Origin: a virus
Length of the DNA stretch: 27,554 bases
Direction: 5' to 3' (one strand)
IMG/VR virus record: IMGVR_UViG_3300030101_002085
Coordinates: 1-27,554 of that record
Shown here: positions 19,576 through 27,554 of the stretch, in pieces
Numbering within the stretch: the first letter of the stretch is position 1
Layout: each line of letters opens with the position of its first letter
The notes under the pieces: generated by a model
Databases searched by the model: none
Told to the model about the DNA's origin: nothing
Seen by the model: only the letters and a program-made list of their open reading frames with translations
Program-made: the position numbers and the translations under genes

Positions 19576-19872
19576 TTATTTTCTCATCATAGCAAAATCT
19601 GCACCTGATATTTTACCATCTTTGTTTTTGTCTAATTTCTTTTGGCCGCCAACGAGTTTGCCACCATTACTTTTATTTTCAAACTTTTTAATAGCACCAC
19701 CAAGATTCATACCCATGCTAAATCTTTTGGGTTCAGTAGCACCCATGTTTTTTGCCATAGTCGTTGGTTGCACTCTGTTTTGTTCAGCGAGTCCACCCAT
19801 AGGTTTACGTGGCATTGCCATACCACCACCATACATTTTTGTTGGGCGTTGTCCATTGTTATATTGTTTCAT
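19576..19872 (-). CDS. Small Gly/Met-rich protein with C-terminal EF-hand-like loop
   Basis: 98 aa. A Gly-, Met- and Pro-rich low-complexity body (MYGGGMAMPRKPMGGLAEQ) is followed by DKNKDGKISGAD (81-92), a calcium-binding loop with acidic or Asn residues at positions 1, 3, 5 and 12, then FAMMRK. A single loop of this kind occurs in dockerins and half EF-hands. Seawater calcium suggests a virion-stabilising role; this is inference. ATG 19872 has AAGGAGATAATT. Last gene of the virion operon, ending 2 nt from the opposite-strand operon. Confidence 0.82.
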   Translation of the reverse strand: MKQYNNGQRPTKMYGGGMAMPRKPMGGLAEQNRVQPTTMAKNMGATEPKRFSMGMNLGGAIKKFENKSNGGKLVGGQKKLDKNKDGKISGADFAMMRK

Positions 19873-19886
19873 TAATTATCTCCTTA

Positions 19887-22800
19887 TTATGTTGCAGGTT
19901 CATCTTCTTCTTCAGATAAAAAGAATTGAGGTATTATTATATCCATCCTAGCATACTCAGTTAAAACAAAATCCTTTACTAAAACAGAAAATTTACTTAT
20001 TTCTGCAGGTGTTAATTTCTCTGGATTTTCTAACATCTGTCTCATTAATCGAGAAGCATCTCTACTAGAACCTGCAAGCTGTAACATTTCTATTCCTGCA
20101 TTACTTGCTAATCTAAAAGCTATTTCAGCACCGACATAAGTTGGACTAACCATACCTCTAGCCAAGTTAAAAGCTCTACTTATTAATTCGTTGTTGCTCA
20201 TACCTCTAGCAATTCCAGATATTCTTTTGACATCGGCAAAAGCATCTTGCTCTTTAACAAGTAAGTCAACAATAGCTTCAAAATTGTCAGCAATATCTTT
20301 ACCTAATATTTCATCAAATACTTCTCTTCTATCTCTTATATCACCGAGTAACTTTGCAGGGTCTTTGAAACCTTGTAAAGATGAAAAACCACCCCCAAAT
20401 GTCGGTATTTTTTTACCTGCTATAGGAGCTAGTCCTCCTGCTTTCATCATGCCTTTATTTACGAGATATAAAAGAGCATTGTCAAACTCTTCTCTTTTAA
20501 ATCCCTTTGCTATTGCTTCTTTTCTTATTCTTCTAATATCATCTGCTGTCCCATTTAGAACATACTGCATATAAAATCCTTCTGGGTTTCTTTTAAATCC
20601 AGATATAGTTTCTATTTCTTCTACTATTTTATTTCTTTTATTTAACAGGCTACTCTCATTCTTTTGCAAATTGAGTATTTGTTTATTTCCTGTTCTTCTA
20701 ATTTTTTCGTAAACTTCTTGAGCTTTTTTGTATTTAGATATATGTTTAACAATATCCTTTTCATCTTCGATAATTTTTGTTAAATCTAACATATTTTCTG
20801 TAACTTTTTCTCCGTTTCTTATAACGACAACGTTAGTCAAGTTACTTAAATCAGTTAATCTTTCTGTATTTATTTGACCAAAATTATAACCTGCTGTTAA
20901 AGTTTTTTTATCTTTTAAAGTTACTCTCACTCTTGGATCAATTTGTTCTGTTATCTTTAAAAGTTTTGCGGCCCAATCACTGTAGAGTTGATTTGATAAA
21001 GCTGATTTAAAAGCATCATATTTTGCTTTACCTAAAGGATCATCTAAATTAAACACAGGCACATTTCCGTCAACTTCAAAATCGGATAACTGTCTGTAAA
21101 AATCATAAAATTTATCTCTAAACTTTATGTAGTCAGCATCTAACCCAGACTTTAAATATTTCTCTATATCAGGAACAAACTCCATAATTAATTCTTGAGG
21201 ATTTTTACCTTTATATATGTTAGACCAAAATACATTTGTACCTGCTTTTGTAGTTTCTTGTACTCTCCCAGATTTAGACTTCATGTACTTTGTTAGCACT
21301 CCACTACCATCTATTCTATCAAAAACTTCTTTTTTGTAATTAGCGTTTGCTTTCACAAAGGCTTCATAGTATTCAGGTGCTTGTTCTTCTACTAATTTTA
21401 GTATACTGTCAGACTCTTGGGTAAATTTTGAAAACATAATGTTTTTACCCTTGCCTGCATCATATCTATATGCGTAATCCCTAAATGCTGCATAAAGTTC
21501 TGTTACCTCACTAGGAAGTGCATCAAAACCTTTCAACTCTCCTTTTTCGTACCAATACAAAGCTACATCCATAGCATCAGGATTTTTACCTAAGTAATGT
21601 TTACTTTGTTTATTCTTGTGCATTTCTAATAACTGATCAAAAGACTTACCTTGTATACCTTTTAAAGAACGTTCAGCCATGCCCTGTAAAGCAACAAGTA
21701 ACTTTTTGTTAACAGGACTGTCATAAAATTCACCTGTTGAACTGAAAAACCCTCTAAAATCTTTAGCTCTTTCAGGATCAGCTATTTCTTTAAATTTGTA
21801 CATGAGATCAGTTATATTTATACTTCTGCTTTCGTTTTTAAACAATTGATCTAATTCTTTGTAACCTAATTTACCTCTTGCGTAAAAAGACAGTATGTGT
21901 GTATCAAATACTTGCTCAAGAGTTTTAGCACTTTTGTTAAGAAAATCTTTACTTTGTTTATTACTTGCTATTAAATCTGATCTTTGTTTTATTAAACTAA
22001 AAATTTTAGTAGCACTTTTTTCTTGTGCTTCTGCGTCAGATATTAAAGGTTCTAATCTTTTTATCAGTTGTGTATTCCCATCAAACAACAAATCTAATAT
22101 TTTTGGATCTACTGTTTTATCTTCATCTAAAAACACACTCTCTAATAAAGCATCAAAATTCTCGTCTAGTTTAAGTTGAGCATTTGCAAGATCATTCTTT
22201 TGAGCATCAAACATGTCGTCATATCTTTTTACAAAGTTTTCAACTACAGATGGGTCTTTTATGTCAGTTCTGTTCAATAACTTTTTTCTCATATTTTCTA
22301 TGACTAATGATACTAACTCAAGTTGTTTCTCTTGTGCCATAGATAAATCTTGAACTTCTTGCATAAGATATAAACTTTTTATGTCTCCTAACATTATTTC
22401 TTTATTGTTCATTATATATGCACTTTTTAGCCATGTAAGTCCTGATGCTTGGGCAAAAGGTGCTTGAACAATTGCTCTTATTGTTTCTTGTTCACTTGCA
22501 GGAAATTGTCTTATAACAGCTTCCTCTGCATCAACTTGATTTTTTAAATTAATTAAAATCTCTTTTCTTCTATCAGCAGGGAGTATTGATGCTAGTTTGG
22601 TTATGTATTCCCATCCTCTTTTTTCTTTAAATGTTAATCCTTTTCCATTTCTCTCAGGTCTTTGTCTAACTAATAAATCAAATTCTTTTAAATCCTTACT
22701 TCTAAATAATTCATCAGTGTATTTTGATATTTTTGTAAAATCTAACATTACATCTTTTACATTACCCAACTGTCCTATTACATAATTAGCAGGCATCTTT

Positions 22801-24698
22801 ACTGTGTCTCCAAGTGTAAAAGTTTTTGTAAAGGGGACTTTTATAAATCCTGCTATGTGTATTAGTGAACCAACGCCTTGAGCAGTATAGTAATCCATCC
22901 AATCCCACTTTTCTGCTAAGAATTCTGTTGCAACTAATTGTGTTAGTGAAACAGGCAGAGCTATTTTTGCAGCATCGTTGAATATTGGTTTAGTTCTTCG
23001 CATTATAGTGTTACGAAATATTTTACCTTTTAGAGCCGATAGTTCTTTTTCTCTTTTAATAAATAAGAGATTTGTATTAGGATCAATACCCTTTTTTTCT
23101 AAATATCTTTTAACACCTCTAAGTTGTTTGCCTTTGTCACTGTAATCTTTTACCATTTTAGCAAACTGATTTTCGTTTTCAAAAATTCTTAAACCTAGTT
23201 TATACTTATCTTCGTTAAACTTAGGAAATATTTTTAAATCTGCTGCCATAGCACGAGCTGCTTGAATATCACTCATTCCTGCATACTTAAAGTTTCCTTG
23301 TGCTGCTTGCTCTATTTTAAATTTGCTGACATCTTGTCTTAGTCTTAGGACTTCTTTTTTTGCACCCCTTGCCTTTATTTTACTTATTCCGTAAGCTCCT
23401 GCCATAGCTTCTCCAGATAAAAGTAAGTAAGACTCAAGAGTTGTTAATTGCTCCAAAGATTCGTTTAAAAAAATTTGTGCTTGATCTTCGGATACTATTT
23501 TTCTTTTTATACGCCTGCCATCTTCTTCAAAAGTTGCAATCCTATTATACTGATCTTCAGTTATCTTATTAGTGTTTTTAAGTTCAAGTAGTTCTTCATG
23601 GATAGCATCGTTTACGTAATCAGATAAAATAACAGGATCTGATCCGTATAACCACCCTTTCCACGTTTCTCTAAACTTTTCTCTATCAGGTTCTCTAGAG
23701 TTCCAACTTGCCTGCATTCCATCAAAAAAACTTCTTGTATTGTCAGTCATGCCATCTTTAATTGCTAAAGCTCCGTCTCTTAATAAGTTTATCATAAATG
23801 GAGGTAGGTCAACGGTAAAAGTATTGGTTATTTCACTTCCTGTCTGTGTCATATTATCCCAAAATTCACCTGTAGTTATCCTTTTCATTAATATGCCATG
23901 AACGATATTTTTATCTTCCTTTGTATAGGCAGATATATTATCTCCGACTTTTGAAACTAAAGGATATAAAGATTTACGACTTTCAAAATAAAGTTTTTGT
24001 TTATCGTATAAGTCAAACTCTTGATTAGCCATTTGTTCAAGAGCATTTTTAGTAGGTGAAAATTTACTGTCTACTGTAAAAGGTGTAGGTACAGTTTGAT
24101 TTTTTCTAACACTGTTGATTAATTCAACACTTCTCTGTAATATCTTTTGAGACTCAGATGTAAAATCAGGAAATTGATTTCGATTATTTAAAAAATAAAC
24201 TGCTCTTTTTGCTTTATTAAAAGTGTCCTCAGACAGTTCAGCAGGAGCAGGTTTATTATTATTTATTAAATCTGTAAGTTGATTAATGGTGTAAGGTTGA
24301 TTAAGTTCAGCAATGCTTATTTCTGCTTCCCTTTTCATTTCCGTGCCATAAATACCTGCTGTAACTCCCTTAGGGGTTACTATGCCACTATCAATATCTA
24401 TTCTAGGTATATTAGCAACGTTTGGAGCATTTACATTTTTTTCATCTCCATACTTTGTGCTTATAGGTCGTAGTATATTTTTTGTGACAGAAGCTTCGTC
24501 TGCGACAAATTCTTTAGTTGGATCTTTAGTATCGGATTTAGGGGGTACTGCTAAGTCTACACCTCTGTTATCTTTTTTACTTTGATCTTGTTTATTTAAA
24601 GAATTATTCTTGTCTTTTGTTTCGTCTTTTTTTTGAACAGTAACGTTATCAAATTCAGTAGGATCTACGATTGTGTTTTGTTGTTCTTGCAATTCCAT
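19887..24698 (-). CDS. Very large putative internal virion (ejection) protein
   Basis: 1603 aa. Residues 1-~100 are polar and disordered (Lys/Asp/Asn); the rest is mostly alpha-helical with many charged coils. Two hydrophobic stretches are visible, around SYLLLSGEAMAGAYGI and in the region with AAKIALPVSLTQLVATEFLA and GVGSLIHIAGF, which may insert into a membrane. Size, helical make-up and position next to another large virion-type protein match the inner-core ejection proteins of podoviruses (T7 gp16 analogue), which form a channel across the host envelope. No transglycosylase motif is seen. The weak ribosome site (AAGG 12 nt away) contrasts with its neighbours. Confidence 0.85.
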   Translation of the reverse strand: MELQEQQNTIVDPTEFDNVTVQKKDETKDKNNSLNKQDQSKKDNRGVDLAVPPKSDTKDPTKEFVADEASVTKNILRPISTKYGDEKNVNAPNVANIPRIDIDSGIVTPKGVTAGIYGTEMKREAEISIAELNQPYTINQLTDLINNNKPAPAELSEDTFNKAKRAVYFLNNRNQFPDFTSESQKILQRSVELINSVRKNQTVPTPFTVDSKFSPTKNALEQMANQEFDLYDKQKLYFESRKSLYPLVSKVGDNISAYTKEDKNIVHGILMKRITTGEFWDNMTQTGSEITNTFTVDLPPFMINLLRDGALAIKDGMTDNTRSFFDGMQASWNSREPDREKFRETWKGWLYGSDPVILSDYVNDAIHEELLELKNTNKITEDQYNRIATFEEDGRRIKRKIVSEDQAQIFLNESLEQLTTLESYLLLSGEAMAGAYGISKIKARGAKKEVLRLRQDVSKFKIEQAAQGNFKYAGMSDIQAARAMAADLKIFPKFNEDKYKLGLRIFENENQFAKMVKDYSDKGKQLRGVKRYLEKKGIDPNTNLLFIKREKELSALKGKIFRNTIMRRTKPIFNDAAKIALPVSLTQLVATEFLAEKWDWMDYYTAQGVGSLIHIAGFIKVPFTKTFTLGDTVKMPANYVIGQLGNVKDVMLDFTKISKYTDELFRSKDLKEFDLLVRQRPERNGKGLTFKEKRGWEYITKLASILPADRRKEILINLKNQVDAEEAVIRQFPASEQETIRAIVQAPFAQASGLTWLKSAYIMNNKEIMLGDIKSLYLMQEVQDLSMAQEKQLELVSLVIENMRKKLLNRTDIKDPSVVENFVKRYDDMFDAQKNDLANAQLKLDENFDALLESVFLDEDKTVDPKILDLLFDGNTQLIKRLEPLISDAEAQEKSATKIFSLIKQRSDLIASNKQSKDFLNKSAKTLEQVFDTHILSFYARGKLGYKELDQLFKNESRSINITDLMYKFKEIADPERAKDFRGFFSSTGEFYDSPVNKKLLVALQGMAERSLKGIQGKSFDQLLEMHKNKQSKHYLGKNPDAMDVALYWYEKGELKGFDALPSEVTELYAAFRDYAYRYDAGKGKNIMFSKFTQESDSILKLVEEQAPEYYEAFVKANANYKKEVFDRIDGSGVLTKYMKSKSGRVQETTKAGTNVFWSNIYKGKNPQELIMEFVPDIEKYLKSGLDADYIKFRDKFYDFYRQLSDFEVDGNVPVFNLDDPLGKAKYDAFKSALSNQLYSDWAAKLLKITEQIDPRVRVTLKDKKTLTAGYNFGQINTERLTDLSNLTNVVVIRNGEKVTENMLDLTKIIEDEKDIVKHISKYKKAQEVYEKIRRTGNKQILNLQKNESSLLNKRNKIVEEIETISGFKRNPEGFYMQYVLNGTADDIRRIRKEAIAKGFKREEFDNALLYLVNKGMMKAGGLAPIAGKKIPTFGGGFSSLQGFKDPAKLLGDIRDRREVFDEILGKDIADNFEAIVDLLVKEQDAFADVKRISGIARGMSNNELISRAFNLARGMVSPTYVGAEIAFRLASNAGIEMLQLAGSSRDASRLMRQMLENPEKLTPAEISKFSVLVKDFVLTEYARMDIIIPQFFLSEEEDEPAT

Positions 24699-24712
24699 AC
24701 TTTTAAAATACC

Positions 24713-26728
24713 TTATATGCTTGTTTCAAAATCATCTTCATTGAGTAAAGCTCCAAACGGATCTTTCTGATCGATATATTTACCAGTAGGTAATCCTTTT
24801 TTATTAAGCTCTGGGACATATCTTCTATTGCCTTTATACATTTCATTCTTATTACGTTTGCCTGTACCCTCATCATCAGGGGCATCTACAAAGCTGTCTA
24901 ATATACCGTTCAATTTTTGATTAGCCATTAAGATTTGAACTTGGCGTTTAGTAAATCCTTTTCCAACTGTATCAGAAATAATGTTGTTTATCATTTCCAA
25001 TCTTTCAAACTTTTTATTAAAATCCCTTTGAACATCTTTTAACATCACAACTTTTCTTTCTTTAGCCATGAATAAACCTGATGCACCTAATCTTCTCATT
25101 TGTACTTCAAAATCTTGGTTAGATAATCTACCTGATGGGTCTACAGCTCTAGCCATAGATGCCGCTAGAAATATAATCATGGACTCTTGTAAACCTAAAT
25201 TCAAAGTATCTTTGTATATACTATGTCCTTCACCCCTTACTTTTTTTATAACTTCTTCAATTCTTTTTAGCGATATATCTTTATCAGTAGTACCTGCCCC
25301 ACCGATTAGAACTGCAAGTTGTGATGCCGTACCACCTTCTTTAAAACTTACGTCACCAAAAAATGTTGTCAGTGCATTAGTTATACCACCTGCAGAACTT
25401 GTCCTACCTACAACTTGTAATAATTGATTTATTTTATTTTTAGTATCAGTTGTTGCTGTAAACCTTTCTTTAAAAGATTCAATATCTTCCCCTATAAACT
25501 CTTTAAATATATCATTCTTATTCATAGAAGTAGTGCTAACCTCGTAGCCGTCAGTGCCAGTAAAAAAAGAATTGTCACTTTCATTTAATTTTATTAAAGG
25601 AGCTATTGCTCGTATTATATTAGGTCTATCTAAACCTTTTTGATTAGTGTAAGCTAACAACGCTAACTTTTCAGAGTTATTCATTTCTGATAAAGGTTTA
25701 TTTGCACCCAACTGTCTCATATTAATTGCGTGAAACAATAACGGAAAATGATTTCTAACTTTATTAGGTAGTATAACACGCCCATCATCTGCTACTGTTA
25801 TCTCTGGTTTATCTTTGGAAGTGCTTATTCTGTAAGCTTCAACAAACTTACTTACATTATTTTTACCTATAAATCCATTATCGACTGCCATTTTACTCAG
25901 AGTTTTAAATTTCTCTTCGTTATCAAATTTAAATATGCCAAATTTATTTGCATCATTTAAAAATACAAAAGAGTTTTTAGGCATACCTTGAGAAGCGTCT
26001 GTAGTATCAGTATCTGTGTCGCTTGTTTCATTAAACTTGTCAACAGCGTTATCTATTTCTATGTTTAATTGATTTTTGTCATTTTTTAGAACCCTATCAA
26101 AAGCATTATAAAATGTTCCAAATCTTCCTTTTGTGTCAGGTTTTATAAGTTGAGATGTATACCCATCTTTTGAATCAACTTTTATTAAGTTATCTTTAAA
26201 GAAAAATCCTGCAAAGTTTTTATGATCACTGGTAAATTTTTGTTTAGCTAAAGCACCCTCGTTTGTTTCTAAAAAATCTGTAAGGTTGCTAGTTTCTGAA
26301 GGATTTTTTGTTATATAATCTTTAAAAGCATCAAAAAACATGGTTGCTCTTTGAGGACCTTTTACAGATTTTGTATCAAAAAAATCAGAATTGATTGGTA
26401 TCTTGTAAGTTCCTAATTCATAAAATCTTTTAGTATCATCAGTGGCGTTTACTATGGTCGATAGTTTATCCATATCTAATCTAAGTCTTGGGCCTGCTCT
26501 ACCAAATATATCTATGCCCTCTCTTCCTTCAAGCGTTGTCTTTGCTTCTTTTAGCATATTACCTAATTCTTGTGGCACTTTTTTTTTAGGGTCAAGAGCT
26601 GCGGCAAACAATGTATCTTCTAACGCAGCCAGTCTTTGATCATCTGTAGCACGAGCTTGCTGTTCTTGTTGTATGTTGCGTGTAAAACCACCAACTAAAC
26701 CTTTTACTAATCCTAATCCAAAACTCAT
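24713..26728 (-). CDS. Putative internal virion protein
   Basis: 671 aa. Short hydrophobic N-terminus (MSFGLGLVKGLVGGF) followed by a helical acid/base-rich body; Asp/Thr-rich patch DTDTDTTDAS (~240). Placed directly before the 1603-aa gene, as T7 gp15 is before gp16, so a second inner-core protein is the best guess. ATG 26728 is coupled to the preceding TAA (TAATG). No enzymatic motif seen. Confidence 0.8.
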   Translation of the reverse strand: MSFGLGLVKGLVGGFTRNIQQEQQARATDDQRLAALEDTLFAAALDPKKKVPQELGNMLKEAKTTLEGREGIDIFGRAGPRLRLDMDKLSTIVNATDDTKRFYELGTYKIPINSDFFDTKSVKGPQRATMFFDAFKDYITKNPSETSNLTDFLETNEGALAKQKFTSDHKNFAGFFFKDNLIKVDSKDGYTSQLIKPDTKGRFGTFYNAFDRVLKNDKNQLNIEIDNAVDKFNETSDTDTDTTDASQGMPKNSFVFLNDANKFGIFKFDNEEKFKTLSKMAVDNGFIGKNNVSKFVEAYRISTSKDKPEITVADDGRVILPNKVRNHFPLLFHAINMRQLGANKPLSEMNNSEKLALLAYTNQKGLDRPNIIRAIAPLIKLNESDNSFFTGTDGYEVSTTSMNKNDIFKEFIGEDIESFKERFTATTDTKNKINQLLQVVGRTSSAGGITNALTTFFGDVSFKEGGTASQLAVLIGGAGTTDKDISLKRIEEVIKKVRGEGHSIYKDTLNLGLQESMIIFLAASMARAVDPSGRLSNQDFEVQMRRLGASGLFMAKERKVVMLKDVQRDFNKKFERLEMINNIISDTVGKGFTKRQVQILMANQKLNGILDSFVDAPDDEGTGKRNKNEMYKGNRRYVPELNKKGLPTGKYIDQKDPFGALLNEDDFETSI

Positions 26729-27291
26729 TATTCTTCTTCTTCTGTTACTGTAGGTTGCATATTTAAAAAGTTTTCTTCAAGAGGTCTATCACCCTCACGT
26801 ATTGACTCATTTATATTTTCTTTTATGAATTCAAACATACGTGGGTTATTTGTTTTAATCATCTTGAAGAATGATTCGTCACTCATCTTACCTTCTTCTT
26901 CTGCATCTCTGTTTTCAAACATACGGTAAGGTATATTTTCTGCTTCTGCCATGCCTGCCATTACAACAGACAAAGGTGCTTTAATTAGTAATCCAACATC
27001 AGGTGAGAATCTACCTTCGTGAAATCCTTGTAATATATAGCCTTCTACCATAGTTTCAATAGAAACGCCACCTAAAAGCAACTTTAACATTTCGTCTTTT
27101 GTTCTTTTCTTTTTAAGAGAGTTTATTGCTTTAGTTAATACTATCTCTGGATCAACGTCAACAGGTGGGTTACCCCATGCCCATTGAGTGTTGTCTATTG
27201 TTAAAGAATGACCCGGAGGTGCAACAGCAAAATCATCTTTTGCTTCGATTGTTCCCATCATAGGTTGAATGTCTTGATTCATTTCTTCCAT
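26728..27291 (-). CDS. Virion-associated hypothetical protein
   Basis: 187 aa, acidic, ending TVTEEEE. Contains PPGHSLTIDNTQWAWGNPP, VDPEIVLTKAINSL, and GYILQGFHEGRFSPDVGLLI. I recall near-identical layouts in marine podovirus virion genes just before the internal core proteins; the role is unknown. Possibly an assembly chaperone or core adaptor. Both ends are TAATG-coupled. Confidence 0.82.
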   Translation of the reverse strand: MEEMNQDIQPMMGTIEAKDDFAVAPPGHSLTIDNTQWAWGNPPVDVDPEIVLTKAINSLKKKRTKDEMLKLLLGGVSIETMVEGYILQGFHEGRFSPDVGLLIKAPLSVVMAGMAEAENIPYRMFENRDAEEEGKMSDESFFKMIKTNNPRMFEFIKENINESIREGDRPLEENFLNMQPTVTEEEE

Positions 27292-27527
27292 TAACTTCTC
27301 GCTGTTGTTTTTTGTGATCTTTTACTAATACCCTTAACTTGTGTAGTTCCTAATCCTATTGTTTTACTTCCTATGCCTTTTGTTGGTCTAACAAGATATT
27401 GAGAGAACATGTTATTCATCTGTTGATTATATGAACTTTGTGCCAATGCTGTTAATGCTGATCTAACATCTGGATTGTTATACCCTATATTTACTGGGTT
27501 GCTTGTTATAGGACTGGTTTGTGTCAT
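27291..27527 (-). CDS. Hypothetical protein, or C-terminal end of a gene entering the window
   Basis: 78 aa from ATG 27527: SYNQQMNNMFSQYLV helix then a basic Gly/Thr/Lys tail (GIGSKTIGLGTTQVKGISK). No ribosome site precedes the ATG and the same frame stays open to the window edge (27554), so this may be the end of a longer protein. On the other hand, a TGA in another frame overlaps the ATG as ATGA, the usual gene joint here. The window edge leaves this undecided. Confidence 0.6.
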   Translation of the reverse strand: MTQTSPITSNPVNIGYNNPDVRSALTALAQSSYNQQMNNMFSQYLVRPTKGIGSKTIGLGTTQVKGISKRSQKTTARS

Positions 27528-27554
27528 AGCTCGTGAAGTTCTAAAATCTGCCCC

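Noticed and set aside
24703-24885. 60-aa minus-strand frame at the join of the two large virion genes
   Set aside because: Shadow of the 3' end of the 671-aa gene with no ribosome site or fit to the junction.

Overview
The window is about half of an AT-rich genome of a tailed, podovirus-like phage, most likely marine. Evidence seen directly: terminase small and large subunits, a T7-type replication set (zinc-finger/toprim primase, RecA-fold helicase, family A DNA polymerase, endonuclease I-type resolvase), a coenzyme-B12 ribonucleotide reductase, a cytosine-5 DNA methyltransferase and very large helix-rich proteins of the kind that form podovirus ejection cores. A DnaJ-type zinc finger lies inside the polymerase half. 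From memory, this is a hallmark of HMO-2011-type phages of SAR116/SAR11/roseobacter bacteria; membership in that group is an inference. I see no RNA polymerase gene, no integrase, no tRNA and no CRISPR. Several good TTGACA/TAnnnT promoters suggest transcription by host sigma70-type RNA polymerase.

Layout. (1) 1-2125, minus strand: a small cysteine-containing protein, TerS, a small hydrophobic protein and TerL, which runs off the left edge. (2) 2126-2778: a 650-bp gene-free control region with promoters on both strands, a palindrome cluster, a short direct repeat and an intrinsic terminator. (3) 2779-9113, minus strand: an early accessory operon of small proteins, including a winged-helix candidate regulator, a zinc-knuckle protein, a DUF932-type protein, the C5 methyltransferase and several genes under 60 codons. 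(4) 9114-9220: divergent control region with overlapping promoters. (5) 9221-19573, plus strand: replication and nucleotide metabolism: primase, helicase, two tiny membrane peptides, 3'-5' exonuclease, polymerase, a possible ssDNA-binding protein, Fe-S RecB-type nuclease, endonuclease I-type resolvase, DUF3310, class II RNR, a PD-(D/E)XK protein and an exported protein. (6) 19576-27554, minus strand: an EF-hand-like small protein, 1603-aa and 671-aa putative internal virion proteins and two further virion-type genes.

If the genome is circular or circularly permuted, the minus-strand virion genes at the right edge and the terminase genes at the left edge form one late operon. It would start at the promoter at 2132-2160, pass through the part of the genome not shown, and end at 19576, two bases from the end of the plus-strand replication operon.

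Most genes are packed with ATGA, TAATG or GTGA stop/start overlaps and have strong AGGAG or AAGGGG ribosome binding sites. The two operon-leading genes at 2125 and 9221 lack such sites and sit at the expected transcription start, so they may be leaderless. The most interesting signal is the split exonuclease/polymerase: the exonuclease frame ends in CTT TGA, the slip codon and stop of the bacterial RF2 +1 frameshift, and a +1 shift there joins the two halves into one family A polymerase.
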